From positions 1 to 64,000 of the forward strand of contig CAZKQJ010000028.1 of the NCBI GenBank assembly GCA_964554875.1: a stretch of 64,000 nt of DNA. The letters run 5' to 3'. The position numbers and the translations under genes were made by a program. This DNA is from Marispirochaeta sp964554875. Its GTDB lineage: Bacteria; Spirochaetota; Spirochaetia; JC444; Marispirochaetaceae. The first letter of the stretch is position 1. Each line of letters begins with the position of its first letter. The notes under the pieces are model-generated. The model saw only the letters and a program-made list of their open reading frames with translations. It did no database searches and was not told the DNA's origin. Shown here in pieces: positions 42,155 to 51,143 of the stretch.

Positions 42155-42371
42155 GGATATTTTCAGTTTCCCCCTCATCCTCCTGGTCAGGCTGTACCGT
42201 TTTGCTATATCTCCCCTTTTACCACCATCGTGTCGCTTTTATCCGACCTGCTCCGCCTATACCCTTGAGGCACTGCAAAAACACGGCCCCGTCAAGGGTC
42301 TCGGGTTATCGGTACGCCGCATTTTGCGCTGTCATCCGTTTAATCCCGGCGGACACGACCCTGTTCCCTAA
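42144..42371 (+). CDS. yidD: Membrane protein insertion efficiency factor YidD
   Basis: A 75-residue YidD with LVRLYRFAISPLL, PSCRFYPTCSAY and the HPFNPGGHDPVP end, all family hallmarks. It is a peripheral inner-membrane helper for YidC, which follows 6 bp downstream. Confidence 0.95.
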   Translation: MKVRDIFSFPLILLVRLYRFAISPLLPPSCRFYPTCSAYTLEALQKHGPVKGLGLSVRRILRCHPFNPGGHDPVP

Positions 42372-42377
42372 GGAGTA

Positions 42378-44120
42378 ATGATGGACAAAAATACCCTGCT
42401 GGCGGTGGTCCTCTCGGTAATCGTGATTACCATTGGATTTTCCGTACAGTCAACCTTTTTTCCCCCTGAGCAGCCCCGGCCTCAGCAGGATCAGACCACT
42501 GTGGTACCCGCAAAAAGCGCTGATGAAGAGAGCGCTCCGGAGACCGCGGTAACCGGTGTAAAACAGGTCGCCAATATTAAACGGGTTGATTCAGCATCAG
42601 TCAAAGAAGAAACCGTGGTTCTTGAGACCAATATCTTTGAAGCGACCTTCTCGAATCGGGGAGGCGTGCTTACATCCATGAAGCTGAAGGAGCACGAGGA
42701 CAAAGGTGAGCCTTTGGAGATGATCTACACCGAAGACAGCAGCGAAGCGGCCTTTAACCTCCATTTCGGCGGACCGGACCGGGAAACCGTGGACGATCTT
42801 TTCCGTGTCGTGCGTCTTGACGGTTCTTCCGTCCGTTTCGAAGGTGATTTTACCTACCGGGACGGCAGCGGAAAAGAGGTTCCCTTCACACTGCAGAAAA
42901 CCTACACCTTCAAACCCGATGATTACCTCTTTGAGCTCGAAATAAGCATTATCAACAGCATCAACGATATTCCCAGGCTGGATAACGATGGTTTCGCCTA
43001 TACTCTGAGCTTCGGGCCACAGATTGGGCCGGAATTCAGCTCCCTTGGGGGACGGCAGGAGTACCGCAGATTTTATCAGTATGACGGCAGCAAGCGTCAT
43101 ACCGTCAAGATCGACAAGGATACCAAGTATTCCACCACTAATGAACGTTACGTCTGGGCGGCGATAGCGGGCAAGTATTTTACCGTAATTGCCGTTCCGG
43201 GTGCTGCATCATACTCCACCACCTACTCTTCCAGACCGATTCCGGGACTCGAGGAGACGGCGAAGATCCATTTTTCCCGCCCGGTTATCAAGAGTTCCAG
43301 AAATACCGATACCTTTCGCTTCTACTTCGGACCGAAAACCGCCAGAATTCTGGAAAAATACAACAACGCCGAAAAGAATGGTTTCAAAACGCAGAATCTT
43401 GACCTGGACGAGGTTATCGACCAGGGGAGGATCCTCGGCTGGCTGGAGAATATTCTCAAGTTCATTCTGGTTACCTTCTACAAGGTTATTCCCAACTATG
43501 GTGTGGCCATTATTCTGCTGACGATCTTTATCAAGATCGTACTCTTTCCCTTTACCCATAAAAGCTACGAATCAACCAGCAAGATGCAGTCCTTTGCACC
43601 CAAGATCAACGAGCTTCGGGAAAAGTACAAGGACAATCCCAACAAGATGAACGCCGAGATGGCCGCCATGTACAAGCGGGAAGGCATTAATCCCATGGGG
43701 GGCTGTCTGCCCATCCTGTTCCAGATGCCTATCTTTATCGCCCTCTACGGCCTTTTGAACAAGCACTTTGATCTTCGGGGGGCGGTCTTTATCGAAGGCT
43801 GGATCACCGACCTTTCCAGTCCTGAGACAATCTTCACTCTGCCCTTTACCATTCCGATTCTGGGCTGGAGCGAGATTCACCTTCTGCCCTTTCTCTTTGT
43901 GGGAACCCAGCTCTGGTCATCGAAGCAGATGAGTGCGGGAAGCATGGCGTCGAACAGCCAGATGAAGATGATGACCTATCTTATGCCCATCATGTTCTTC
44001 TTTATCCTGTACGATATGCCGTCTGGACTGCTGCTCTACTGGACGGTCACCAACCTCCTGACCACGGTACAGCAGATGTTCATTACGCGACACCAGAAAA
44101 CACACCCGAAAGGGGCCTGA
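42378..44120 (+). CDS. yidC: Membrane protein insertase YidC
   Basis: A 580-residue diderm-type YidC: N-terminal membrane helix (~5-24), large periplasmic beta-supersandwich (~70-350), then five conserved membrane segments with GGCLPILFQMPIFIALY and a C-terminal MPSGLLLYW. It inserts proteins alone or with Sec. AAGGAG precedes ATG 42378; ATG 42381 is equally possible. Confidence 0.96.
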   Translation: MMDKNTLLAVVLSVIVITIGFSVQSTFFPPEQPRPQQDQTTVVPAKSADEESAPETAVTGVKQVANIKRVDSASVKEETVVLETNIFEATFSNRGGVLTSMKLKEHEDKGEPLEMIYTEDSSEAAFNLHFGGPDRETVDDLFRVVRLDGSSVRFEGDFTYRDGSGKEVPFTLQKTYTFKPDDYLFELEISIINSINDIPRLDNDGFAYTLSFGPQIGPEFSSLGGRQEYRRFYQYDGSKRHTVKIDKDTKYSTTNERYVWAAIAGKYFTVIAVPGAASYSTTYSSRPIPGLEETAKIHFSRPVIKSSRNTDTFRFYFGPKTARILEKYNNAEKNGFKTQNLDLDEVIDQGRILGWLENILKFILVTFYKVIPNYGVAIILLTIFIKIVLFPFTHKSYESTSKMQSFAPKINELREKYKDNPNKMNAEMAAMYKREGINPMGGCLPILFQMPIFIALYGLLNKHFDLRGAVFIEGWITDLSSPETIFTLPFTIPILGWSEIHLLPFLFVGTQLWSSKQMSAGSMASNSQMKMMTYLMPIMFFFILYDMPSGLLLYWTVTNLLTTVQQMFITRHQKTHPKGA

Positions 44121-44142
44121 AAAAGGCCAGCAGGAGATTGAT

Positions 44143-44793
44143 ATGATAAAAGAATTCGAGGGAAAAAGTGAGCAGGAGGCGATAGATAAAGCCATCGCCG
44201 ATCTTAACCTCGACCGGGAGGAGTTCGATGTGGAAATCGTCGAGTCCTCCCGACGGAGCCTGTTCCGGAAAGGACCGGTAAAAATACGGGTCCATATTAC
44301 TGAAGAAGACGAAGAGGACGATCAGACTGACCAGTTACCCGCGGAGGGACAGGAAGAGGAGCTGATCTCGTTTCTTGAAACCCTGATGTCAAAAATGGGT
44401 TTTCCCGGGACCGTTACGGTAGTCGGACGGGAAGCCCGTAAAACCATCGTCAGGATCGATTCCGATTATTCGGGGATCCTGATCGGCCGCAAGGGAAAAA
44501 ACCTTGATGCCCTGCAGGTTCTGGTGAATGTATTTGCCGGGAAGATCGGTTTTCCGAACCGGATTGTGGTGGATACCGAAAACTACCGCAGCCGCAGGGA
44601 GGAGAACCTGGTACGCATGGCCCGAAAAACCGCCGACCAGGTCCGGCGCAGCAGGGACAGCCGTCTGCTGGAACCCATGAACCCTTTTGAGCGTAGAATC
44701 ATCCACACCACCCTGAACGGTCTGGAGGATATCGAAACAAAGAGCGAGGGAGAGGGGCTCTTCAAGCAGGTGCGTATTATCTACCGGGGATAA
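44143..44793 (+). CDS. jag: KhpB/Jag RNA-binding protein
   Basis: A 216-residue protein with an N-terminal Jag domain (~1-50), a KH domain with GRKGKNLDAL (~110-150), and C-terminal R3H (NPFERRIIHTTL). It binds RNA and partners KhpA in other bacteria. Conserved neighbour of yidC. A terminator follows at 44866. Confidence 0.94.
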   Translation: MIKEFEGKSEQEAIDKAIADLNLDREEFDVEIVESSRRSLFRKGPVKIRVHITEEDEEDDQTDQLPAEGQEEELISFLETLMSKMGFPGTVTVVGREARKTIVRIDSDYSGILIGRKGKNLDALQVLVNVFAGKIGFPNRIVVDTENYRSRREENLVRMARKTADQVRRSRDSRLLEPMNPFERRIIHTTLNGLEDIETKSEGEGLFKQVRIIYRG

Positions 44794-44801
44794 TGGAAAA
44801 C

Positions 44802-44960
44802 TGTTAACAAGTTGTGGATAAATTTTTTTCCGAAAATTGTATACCGGAATAAAGTCATAACAGAAAGCGGATTAACGGAAAAAACTCCGGAAATCCGCTT
44901 TTTTTCTTAGTGGATTTATAGTAAATAATAAAAGCACCTTCTGCCGTCGTTTTTAACTTC
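44802..44960. other. Second DnaA-box cluster
   Basis: TGTTAACAAGTTGTGGATAA near 44802-44821 matches 20 bases of the oriC region at 36744-36763. Another perfect TGTGGATAA lies near 44962. AT-rich sequence lies between, along with a terminator for jag. Confidence 0.55.
44866..44905 (+). terminator. Rho-independent terminator after jag
   Basis: AGCGGATT and AATCCGCT pair across an 18-base loop, followed by seven T. Confidence 0.75.
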
Positions 44961-45038
44961 CTGTGGATAAGGTGTTAGTAAGAACCGAAAAGAAAAGAGT
45001 GGTCAATAAGGTGTGCCCCTGGGTACATTGGAGGATAT

Positions 45039-46475
45039 ATGGAATACATGATCAAGGATATAGGCCTTGCTGAATGGGGCCGTAAAGAGATCGAGATAGC
45101 AGAAAAAGAGATGCCCGGCCTTATGGCCATACGGCACAAATATTCTTCCTCAAAGCCCCTGAAGGGAGTAAAGATCACCGGATCGCTGCACATGACCGTC
45201 CAGACCGCGGTGCTGATCGAGACCTTGGTCAGCCTGGGAGCCCGTGTTCGCTGGGCCAGCTGCAACATTTTCTCCACCCAGGACCATGCCGCCGCGGCGG
45301 TGGTTGTGGGACCGCCGGAAGCCGACAGGAGTGCCGGGAAACCGGCGGGGGTTCCGGTCTTCGCCTGGAAAGGGGAAACCCTGGAGGAGTACTGGGACTG
45401 CACCTACAGAGCATTGAGCTTTGACGACGGATCCGGCCCCAACCTGATCGTCGACGACGGCGGGGACGCGACTTTGGTGGTCCACAAGGGATTCGAACTG
45501 GAAGAGGGAAGCACCTGGGCGGAGGAACCAGCTGCCAGCCGCGAAGAAGGTGTTGTAAAGAAGCTCCTTAAGCGCATTCAGGCCGAACGGCCGGGCTGGT
45601 GGAAGAGCGTCGTGCCGGAGATAAAAGGGGTGTCCGAAGAGACTACCACCGGAGTCCACCGGCTCTATCAGCGCAAAGAGGAAGGCACCCTCCTTTTCCC
45701 GGCCGTCAACGTCAACGATTCGGTTACCAAGAGCAAGTTCGACAACCTCTACGGATGCCGGGAGTCCCTTGCGGACGGCATAAAGCGGGCCACCGACGTA
45801 ATGGTTGCGGGCAAGGTAGTGGTTGTCTGCGGATACGGAGACGTCGGCAAGGGCTGCGCACAGTCCATGCGGGGCTTCGGCGCCCGGGTCATCGTAACTG
45901 AGGTCGACCCCATCTGCGCCCTCCAGGCTGCAATGGAGGGCTTTCAGGTTACTACTATCGAGGAGACCCTGGGAGAGGCGGACATATACGTTACCGCCAC
46001 GGGAAACCGGGACATTATAAGCACCGAGCACATGGCCCGCATGAAGGACCAGGCGATTATCTGCAACATCGGCCATTTTGACAACGAAATCCAGGTGGAC
46101 AAGTTGAACAACCTGCCGGGAGTCGAGAAGATCACCATCAAGCCCCAGGTAGACAAGTACCTCTACCCCGACGGACACGCCATTTTTATGCTCGCCGAAG
46201 GACGCCTGGTGAACCTGGGCTGCGCCACAGGGCATCCGAGTTTCGTCATGTCCAACTCATTTTCCAATCAGACCCTGGCCCAGCTGGACCTCTGGGAGCA
46301 CCGGAACGAATATGACAAGGATGTGTACAGACTGCCCAAGCGTCTTGACGAAGAAGTCGCCCGGCTCCATCTGGACAAGATCGGCGTAAAACTCACGAAA
46401 ATGAGCCCGGAACAGGCCGAGTATATCGGGGTAAAACCGGAAGGTCCCTTCAAACCGGAGCACTACCGCTATTAG
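45039..46475 (+). CDS. ahcY: S-adenosylhomocysteine hydrolase
   Basis: A 478-residue NAD-dependent enzyme. NAD-binding loop CGYGDVGKGCAQSM, and C-terminal PEHYRY with the conserved lysine-tyrosine end. It splits SAH to homocysteine and adenosine, removing the product that inhibits methyltransferases. metK follows 105 bp downstream, so SAM synthesis and SAH removal are together. GGAGG precedes ATG 45039. Confidence 0.96.
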   Translation: MEYMIKDIGLAEWGRKEIEIAEKEMPGLMAIRHKYSSSKPLKGVKITGSLHMTVQTAVLIETLVSLGARVRWASCNIFSTQDHAAAAVVVGPPEADRSAGKPAGVPVFAWKGETLEEYWDCTYRALSFDDGSGPNLIVDDGGDATLVVHKGFELEEGSTWAEEPAASREEGVVKKLLKRIQAERPGWWKSVVPEIKGVSEETTTGVHRLYQRKEEGTLLFPAVNVNDSVTKSKFDNLYGCRESLADGIKRATDVMVAGKVVVVCGYGDVGKGCAQSMRGFGARVIVTEVDPICALQAAMEGFQVTTIEETLGEADIYVTATGNRDIISTEHMARMKDQAIICNIGHFDNEIQVDKLNNLPGVEKITIKPQVDKYLYPDGHAIFMLAEGRLVNLGCATGHPSFVMSNSFSNQTLAQLDLWEHRNEYDKDVYRLPKRLDEEVARLHLDKIGVKLTKMSPEQAEYIGVKPEGPFKPEHYRY

Positions 46476-46580
46476 ACTGACCCAATAGTAAGTTCGCTGC
46501 CCCCTTACCGGAGTTTCCTTTACTTGCTTGATTTCTCCGGGAGGGGCGTATTGCCTGCTTAAAAAATCTAAGGAGTTTCT

Positions 46581-47753
46581 ATGAAACAACGAAACTATCT
46601 GTTCACCTCTGAAAGCGTATCGGAAGGTCACCCGGACAAGCTGGCTGACCAGGTTTCCGATGCAGTCCTCGACGCCTGTCTGGCGGGAGATCCGGAATCC
46701 CGGGTTGCCTGCGAAACCTTTACCACCACCGGTATGGTGCTTGTGGGCGGAGAGATCACAACCAGTACCTACGTGGATATCCAGGAGATCGCCCGGGGGG
46801 TCGCCAAATCCATCGGGTACGATAAACCGGAGTACGGCCTGGATTTCGAGTCCATGGCGGTCATGAGCGCCATCCATAGCCAGAGTCCTGATATCAGCCA
46901 GGGGGTTTCCGGTCACGGCCTCAAGGAGTACGAGGGAAAACAGGGCGCCGGAGACCAGGGAATGATGTTCGGCTTTGCCTGCAGGGAGAACGACGAGCTT
47001 ATGCCCGCTCCCATTACCCTGGCCCACAAGCTGCTGATGCACGCGGCCAGGGTGCGGAAAAGCGGCAAGCTGACCTGGCTGCGGCCGGACTCAAAGAGTC
47101 AGGTGACCGTGGAATACGAAGGTCATACTCCCAGGCGGATCGACACCGTGGTAGTCAGCCACCAGCACGACGAAGGTATCGGTTACGAGGAACTGAAGAC
47201 TGAGATTATCGCGAAGATCATCAAACCGGTGCTTGAGCCCACAGGACTCCTGTCGGAAAATACCCGCTACTTTATAAATCCCACGGGCCGCTTCGTTATC
47301 GGCGGTCCCCATGGGGATTCGGGGCTCACCGGCCGCAAGATCATTGTCGACACCTACGGCGGCATGGGCCGTCACGGCGGCGGGGCCTTCTCGGGCAAGG
47401 ACCCCAGCAAGGTTGACAGGTCTGCGGCCTACATGGCCCGCTATGCCGCCAAGAACATTGTCGCCGCCGGGCTCTGCGAGCGCTGCGAACTGCAGCTCTC
47501 CTATGCCATCGGGGTACCCGAGCCGGTGAGTGTCATGGTCGAGGCCTTCGGCACCGAGAATGTGGCCCTTGAAAAGATTGAGAAGGTCGTGCGCGAGGTA
47601 TTCAACTTCAGTCCCTCGGGGATTATCCGGACCCTGGACCTGAAAAAGCCCATCTACCAGGAGACCGCTGCCTACGGCCACTTTGGCCGGGACAGCTTTT
47701 CCTGGGAAAGGACCGACAGGGTGGACGAGCTAAAAACTGCCTGTGGTGTTTAG
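46581..47753 (+). CDS. metK: S-adenosylmethionine synthetase
   Basis: A 390-residue MetK: TSESVSEGHPDKLADQ start, GAGDQGMMFG, and GGGAFSGKDPSKVDRSAAY. It makes SAM from methionine and ATP. AAGGAG before the start; no SAM-riboswitch-like fold recognised in the 105 bp leader. Ends in a strong terminator. Confidence 0.97.
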   Translation: MKQRNYLFTSESVSEGHPDKLADQVSDAVLDACLAGDPESRVACETFTTTGMVLVGGEITTSTYVDIQEIARGVAKSIGYDKPEYGLDFESMAVMSAIHSQSPDISQGVSGHGLKEYEGKQGAGDQGMMFGFACRENDELMPAPITLAHKLLMHAARVRKSGKLTWLRPDSKSQVTVEYEGHTPRRIDTVVVSHQHDEGIGYEELKTEIIAKIIKPVLEPTGLLSENTRYFINPTGRFVIGGPHGDSGLTGRKIIVDTYGGMGRHGGGAFSGKDPSKVDRSAAYMARYAAKNIVAAGLCERCELQLSYAIGVPEPVSVMVEAFGTENVALEKIEKVVREVFNFSPSGIIRTLDLKKPIYQETAAYGHFGRDSFSWERTDRVDELKTACGV

Positions 47754-47778
47754 ATCCGTTACTCGGTAAACTATTCGA

Positions 47779-47806
47779 CCCCGTCCGGGAACGGGCGGGG
47801 TTTTTT
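47779..47806 (+). terminator. Rho-independent terminator after metK
   Basis: CCCCGTCCG and CGGGCGGGG form a 9-bp stem (one G-U) followed by six T. Confidence 0.88.
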
Positions 47807-47811
47807 GCCCA

Positions 47812-48807
47812 TCAACCCGGGACTTTCCACTCCCCCGCCTCGAGTCCCTGCCTGACGGCTTCGAACTCCCGGGGGCTGAACTGGGCGCCTTTTATCTGGA
47901 CGATCTTTCCTGCAAGCCAGGAGGCGCACAAACCCGCTTCCCTCGGTCCCAGGCCCTGAATAAGAGCGTAGAGAAATCCCGCGGCGTACATGTCCCCCGC
48001 TCCGGTGGAGTCCACCGCGGTGGCGGGAAAAATGGGAATGCTGTATTCCATACCCTTCGAATAGACCACGGAACCGTGGCGTCCGTTTTTGATCACCCCT
48101 GTATCGCAGCGTTCCTTCAGGGCGGCCAGACAGCCCTCCATGGAGTCGGATTCGAAAAGGATTCCAGCCTCTTCGCGGTTCGCGAAGAGGATATCTACAT
48201 GGGAGTCAAGAAGCTGCAGAAACTCGAGCCTGTTGCGGTTTACCGCAAAGGGATCCGCCGCGTCAAAAACGATTTTCGTGCCCGCGTTGCGGCAGGCCCC
48301 CAGAGCCGCGAGGATTGCCGCTTTCTGGGCGTCCGTGTCCCACATGTAGCCGGTAAAGTAGAAGTAGTCGGCATTTCGAACCAGGTCCAGGTCAAGATCG
48401 TCCAGACTGAATTCCCGGTTGGCCCCCAGAAAGGTGTTCATGGTCCGCTCTGTATCCGGAGTGATCAGAATAATGCTGGAGCCGGTGGCCTCGTTGCCCC
48501 GGGCCAGGCTGGATGCGGAGGAGAAACTGGCAAGCTGGCGGATATATTCATCCCCTTCCTTGTCGGGGCCCACCTTTCCGCCGAGGACCGCATCAACCCC
48601 CAGGGATGCCAGGGCGATTATGGTATTTGGACAGGAGCCGCCGCAGCGGTACTCCACCGGGAGCCCTGCGCAGTGAGTGAGGATCCGTGACCGCTCGCTG
48701 CTGTCGACAAGGTGCATGGTCCCTTTTGCCAGCCCCAGGGCCCGGATGTCTTCTTCGCTGACCTGAATCAGGATATCGATCAGAGGATTGCCTATTCCGT
48801 ATACCAT
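47812..48807 (-). CDS. PfkB-family kinase, probable adenosine kinase
   Basis: A 331-residue ribokinase-fold kinase. The N-terminal GIGNPLIDIL, GGSCPNTIIALASLG and C-terminal DSTGAGDMYAAGFL (anion hole and catalytic Asp) are all present. In this setting (ahcY and metK next door) adenosine is the likely substrate, but PfkB substrate calls from sequence are weak. ATG 48807 is chosen because MVYGIGNPL starts the fold; the longer frame upstream to 48969 is not family-like. Convergent with metK. The 48808-49187 stretch has no gene I can support. Confidence 0.75.
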   Translation of the reverse strand: MVYGIGNPLIDILIQVSEEDIRALGLAKGTMHLVDSSERSRILTHCAGLPVEYRCGGSCPNTIIALASLGVDAVLGGKVGPDKEGDEYIRQLASFSSASSLARGNEATGSSIILITPDTERTMNTFLGANREFSLDDLDLDLVRNADYFYFTGYMWDTDAQKAAILAALGACRNAGTKIVFDAADPFAVNRNRLEFLQLLDSHVDILFANREEAGILFESDSMEGCLAALKERCDTGVIKNGRHGSVVYSKGMEYSIPIFPATAVDSTGAGDMYAAGFLYALIQGLGPREAGLCASWLAGKIVQIKGAQFSPREFEAVRQGLEAGEWKVPG

Positions 48808-49187
48808 CGGGCCGCTCCGTTTACTCTTATTCAGACTGATCCACAGTATACGGAATCCTTGGATTTCTGAGAAGGCGATACAGTCTGAAATCCCTTGTAA
48901 TTCAGGTATTGATAGTGTAGGTATATCACAAAATAGTTGGACAAATTTGGGTGATCGACTGTCCTGCACCTTGAATATTCAGGCCAGTGTGCTATTATTG
49001 TTCGTAGTTTGAACAATCCCGGAATTGTTTGCAAAGGATAATACTCACCGGATTATCCCGGCAGTCTGTTGCGGCGGCGCCGGCGGTATCGGCGGGACTG
49101 ATTGACCCAATTTATGCAGGGCAGGGATATTGCCATCCCGTGCCACCGGGTGGATTGTATCCTTCCGGCAATTTGAAGCACAAGACA

Positions 49188-49706
49188 GTGAACCACGAAG
49201 ATAAAGAACTGGAAATCCTGGAAAACATCTATCACGCCTCCTCATCCGTACGTCAGCGGGACCTGGCGGAGATCGTCGGTCTTTCCCTTGGTATGACCAA
49301 TGCAATCCTCAAGCGGCTTGTAAAAAAGGGCCTGCTGACGGTAAAAAAGGTCAACAACAGGAACATACGCTATGCCGTGTCTCCCTCCGGAGTGGAGGCC
49401 ATTACACGCAAGAGCTACCGCTACTTCAAGCGGACCATAAAAAACGTGGTTTTTTACAAAGAGTCCATTGAACGACTTATACAGGACGGCAAAGAGAGCG
49501 GCTACGACGGCATCTTTCTCAAAGGCAGGAGCGACCTGGACTTCATTGTGGAGCACAGCTGCATCTGCAACGGTCTTGACTACGTGCGGGACCCGGAGAG
49601 CTACGCCGGCAGGTGCTTTACCATATACGCGGAAAGCTATATCCCCGACGCCGAAAGCCGTGAACAGGGCGCATCCTTCCTGCAGGAACTGTTTGTAACA
49701 CCCTAG
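49188..49706 (+). CDS. Winged-helix transcriptional regulator
   Basis: A 172-residue protein with a MarR-like winged helix in the first ~75 residues (SSVRQRDLAEIVGLSLGMTNAILKRL). The C-terminal ~90 residues (FYKESIERLIQDGKESGYDGIFLKGRSDLD) are not recognised. GTG 49188 or TTG 49173 are likely starts; no clear ribosome site. It sits among methyl-cycle genes and before the sugar operon; its targets are unknown. Confidence 0.65.
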   Translation: MNHEDKELEILENIYHASSSVRQRDLAEIVGLSLGMTNAILKRLVKKGLLTVKKVNNRNIRYAVSPSGVEAITRKSYRYFKRTIKNVVFYKESIERLIQDGKESGYDGIFLKGRSDLDFIVEHSCICNGLDYVRDPESYAGRCFTIYAESYIPDAESREQGASFLQELFVTP

Positions 49707-49712
49707 AAATTT

Positions 49713-49741
49713 TGGAACAAAGATGAACAGGATGGGAAGGA
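49713..49741 (+). repeat. Left inverted repeat flanking GxxExxY gene
   Basis: The 29 bases from GGAACAAAGATGAAC to GGGAAGGAT are inverted at 50160-50188, about 25 of 29 positions matching. Confidence 0.65.
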
Positions 49742-49770
49742 TATGAATAAAAAAGATTGTGAAAATGTCT

Positions 49771-50151
49771 ATGGAAACAGATCAGATTACTGAAATAATT
49801 ATTGGTACATCCTTTGAGGTTATGAACGAGCTTGGCGCGGGGTTTCTTGAGAAAGTTTATGAAAATGCGCTGCTCGCGGAATTAAAAGAACACAGTATTT
49901 TTGCTGAACAGCAGAAAGAAATCTGTGTCTGGTATTAGAAAAATAAAGTCGGTACATATATTGCCGATCTTGTGGTTGAAAAATCCGTTATTGTAGAGTT
50001 AAAAGCGGTTACTCAGCTTGATGCAGTTCATGCCGCCCAGCTCATCAACTATCTGAGGGCGTCTGATTTTGAAACTGGATTGCTGATTAATTCTGGAAAT
50101 CCAAGGTTCGAAATTAAGCGCCTGTTTAACAAGATTTCTTCGGGAGAATAG
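49771..50151 (+). pseudogene. GxxExxY protein, internal stop
   Basis: The frame reads METDQITEIIIGTSFEV, then GAGFLEKVYENAL (G24, E27, Y30 of the signature), QQKEICVWY, an in-frame TAG at 49936-49938, then IADLVVEKSVIVELKAV and KRLFNK to TAG at 50151. GxxExxY proteins are a PD-(D/E)XK nuclease-like family of unknown role. The frame is otherwise intact, so the stop is recent, a sequencing error, or read through. It lies between two inverted copies of a short repeat, as a movable unit. Confidence 0.8.
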
Positions 50152-50159
50152 AGGATTCT

Positions 50160-50188
50160 ATCCTTGTTATCCTCCCCATCTTTGTTTC
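50160..50188 (-). repeat. Right inverted repeat flanking GxxExxY gene
   Basis: ATCCTTGTTATCCTCCCC to GTTTC, inverted partner of 49713-49741. Confidence 0.65.
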
Positions 50189-50215
50189 ACTATTTGTCAA
50201 TCTCAAGGAGTTCCT

Positions 50216-51094
50216 GTGTCCCTTCCAGGTAATCAACGCGTCAATCATCCCAGCATCAGTTTCGAGTTTTTTCCTCCCAGGACGGAGAAGGGGTTCGCCG
50301 CCTTAAAAAGGCGCATCGTCGAGGATTTTGTTCCGCTTAAACCCTCCTACGTTTCCATTACCTACGGGGCGGGCGGCTCCACCCGGGAGCTTACCCGGGA
50401 GACAACTCTCTCGATTAACAGGGAAACCCGACTCCCGGTGGTCTCCCACCTTACCTGCGTTGGGTCCTCGAGGGATGATATTGCCCAGGTCCTGGATGAG
50501 TACCAGGAGGCGGGGATTGCCAACATCCTGGCCCTGCGTGGGGATCCTCCCAGGGGGAGCGATGTGAAGACGGGAGATTTTGCCTGGGCCGCGGAGCTGG
50601 TGGCCTTTGTAAAGAAGGGCTGGCCCGGAATGAACATCGGGGTGGCGGGATTCCCCGAAGGCCATCCGGCTACACCCAACCGCCTTGTGGAAATGGACCA
50701 TTTAAAAGCCAAGGTAGATGCCGGGGCGGACTATATCTGCACCCAGCTCTTCTTCGATAACCGGGATTTTTTCGATTTTACCGAACGCTGCAGCATTGCA
50801 GGCATTAATGTGCCGGTTATCGCAGGCATAATGCCTGTGGTGAGCCGGGCAAACCTGCAGCGCATGGCGGAACTCTCCCCGGGAACCCGTTTTCCCGCAG
50901 GGCTTTTAAAAAGTATTGCCCGGACCCGCAGCGATGAGCAGGTGGAACGAGTGGGTATTCACTGGGCAACCCAGCAGGTCATGGAGCTTCTGGCCGCGGA
51001 TGTGGCGGGAATCCACCTCTACACCCTGAACCAGTCCAGGGCGGTTCTGGATATCTATCGCGCCCTGGGAATCGAAGATTCCCGGCAGCTGTAA
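50216..51094 (+). CDS. metF: Methylenetetrahydrofolate reductase
   Basis: A 292-residue MetF: SFEFFPPRTEKG, TYGAGGSTRE, LRGDPPRG and QLFFDN motifs of the TIM barrel with FAD. It makes methyl-THF for methionine synthesis, completing the methyl cycle with metK and ahcY. Starts at GTG 50216 after AAGGAG. 49 bp before ugd. Confidence 0.95.
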   Translation: MSLPGNQRVNHPSISFEFFPPRTEKGFAALKRRIVEDFVPLKPSYVSITYGAGGSTRELTRETTLSINRETRLPVVSHLTCVGSSRDDIAQVLDEYQEAGIANILALRGDPPRGSDVKTGDFAWAAELVAFVKKGWPGMNIGVAGFPEGHPATPNRLVEMDHLKAKVDAGADYICTQLFFDNRDFFDFTERCSIAGINVPVIAGIMPVVSRANLQRMAELSPGTRFPAGLLKSIARTRSDEQVERVGIHWATQQVMELLAADVAGIHLYTLNQSRAVLDIYRALGIEDSRQL

Positions 51095-51143
51095 GAAAAG
51101 AAAAATAAACGCGAACAATAAGGAATAAAAAGGAATATAGTCT

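Noticed and set aside
45150..46235. 361-codon minus-strand frame opposite ahcY
   Set aside because: ahcY is unambiguous on the plus strand, and the reverse frame has no recognisable motif.
46476..46580. SAM or SAH riboswitch before metK or ahcY
   Set aside because: No conserved riboswitch core or expression-platform hairpin could be recognised in either leader.
49936..49938. TAG as a recoded sense codon
   Set aside because: Other genes here end in TAG normally, so general amber recoding is unlikely.
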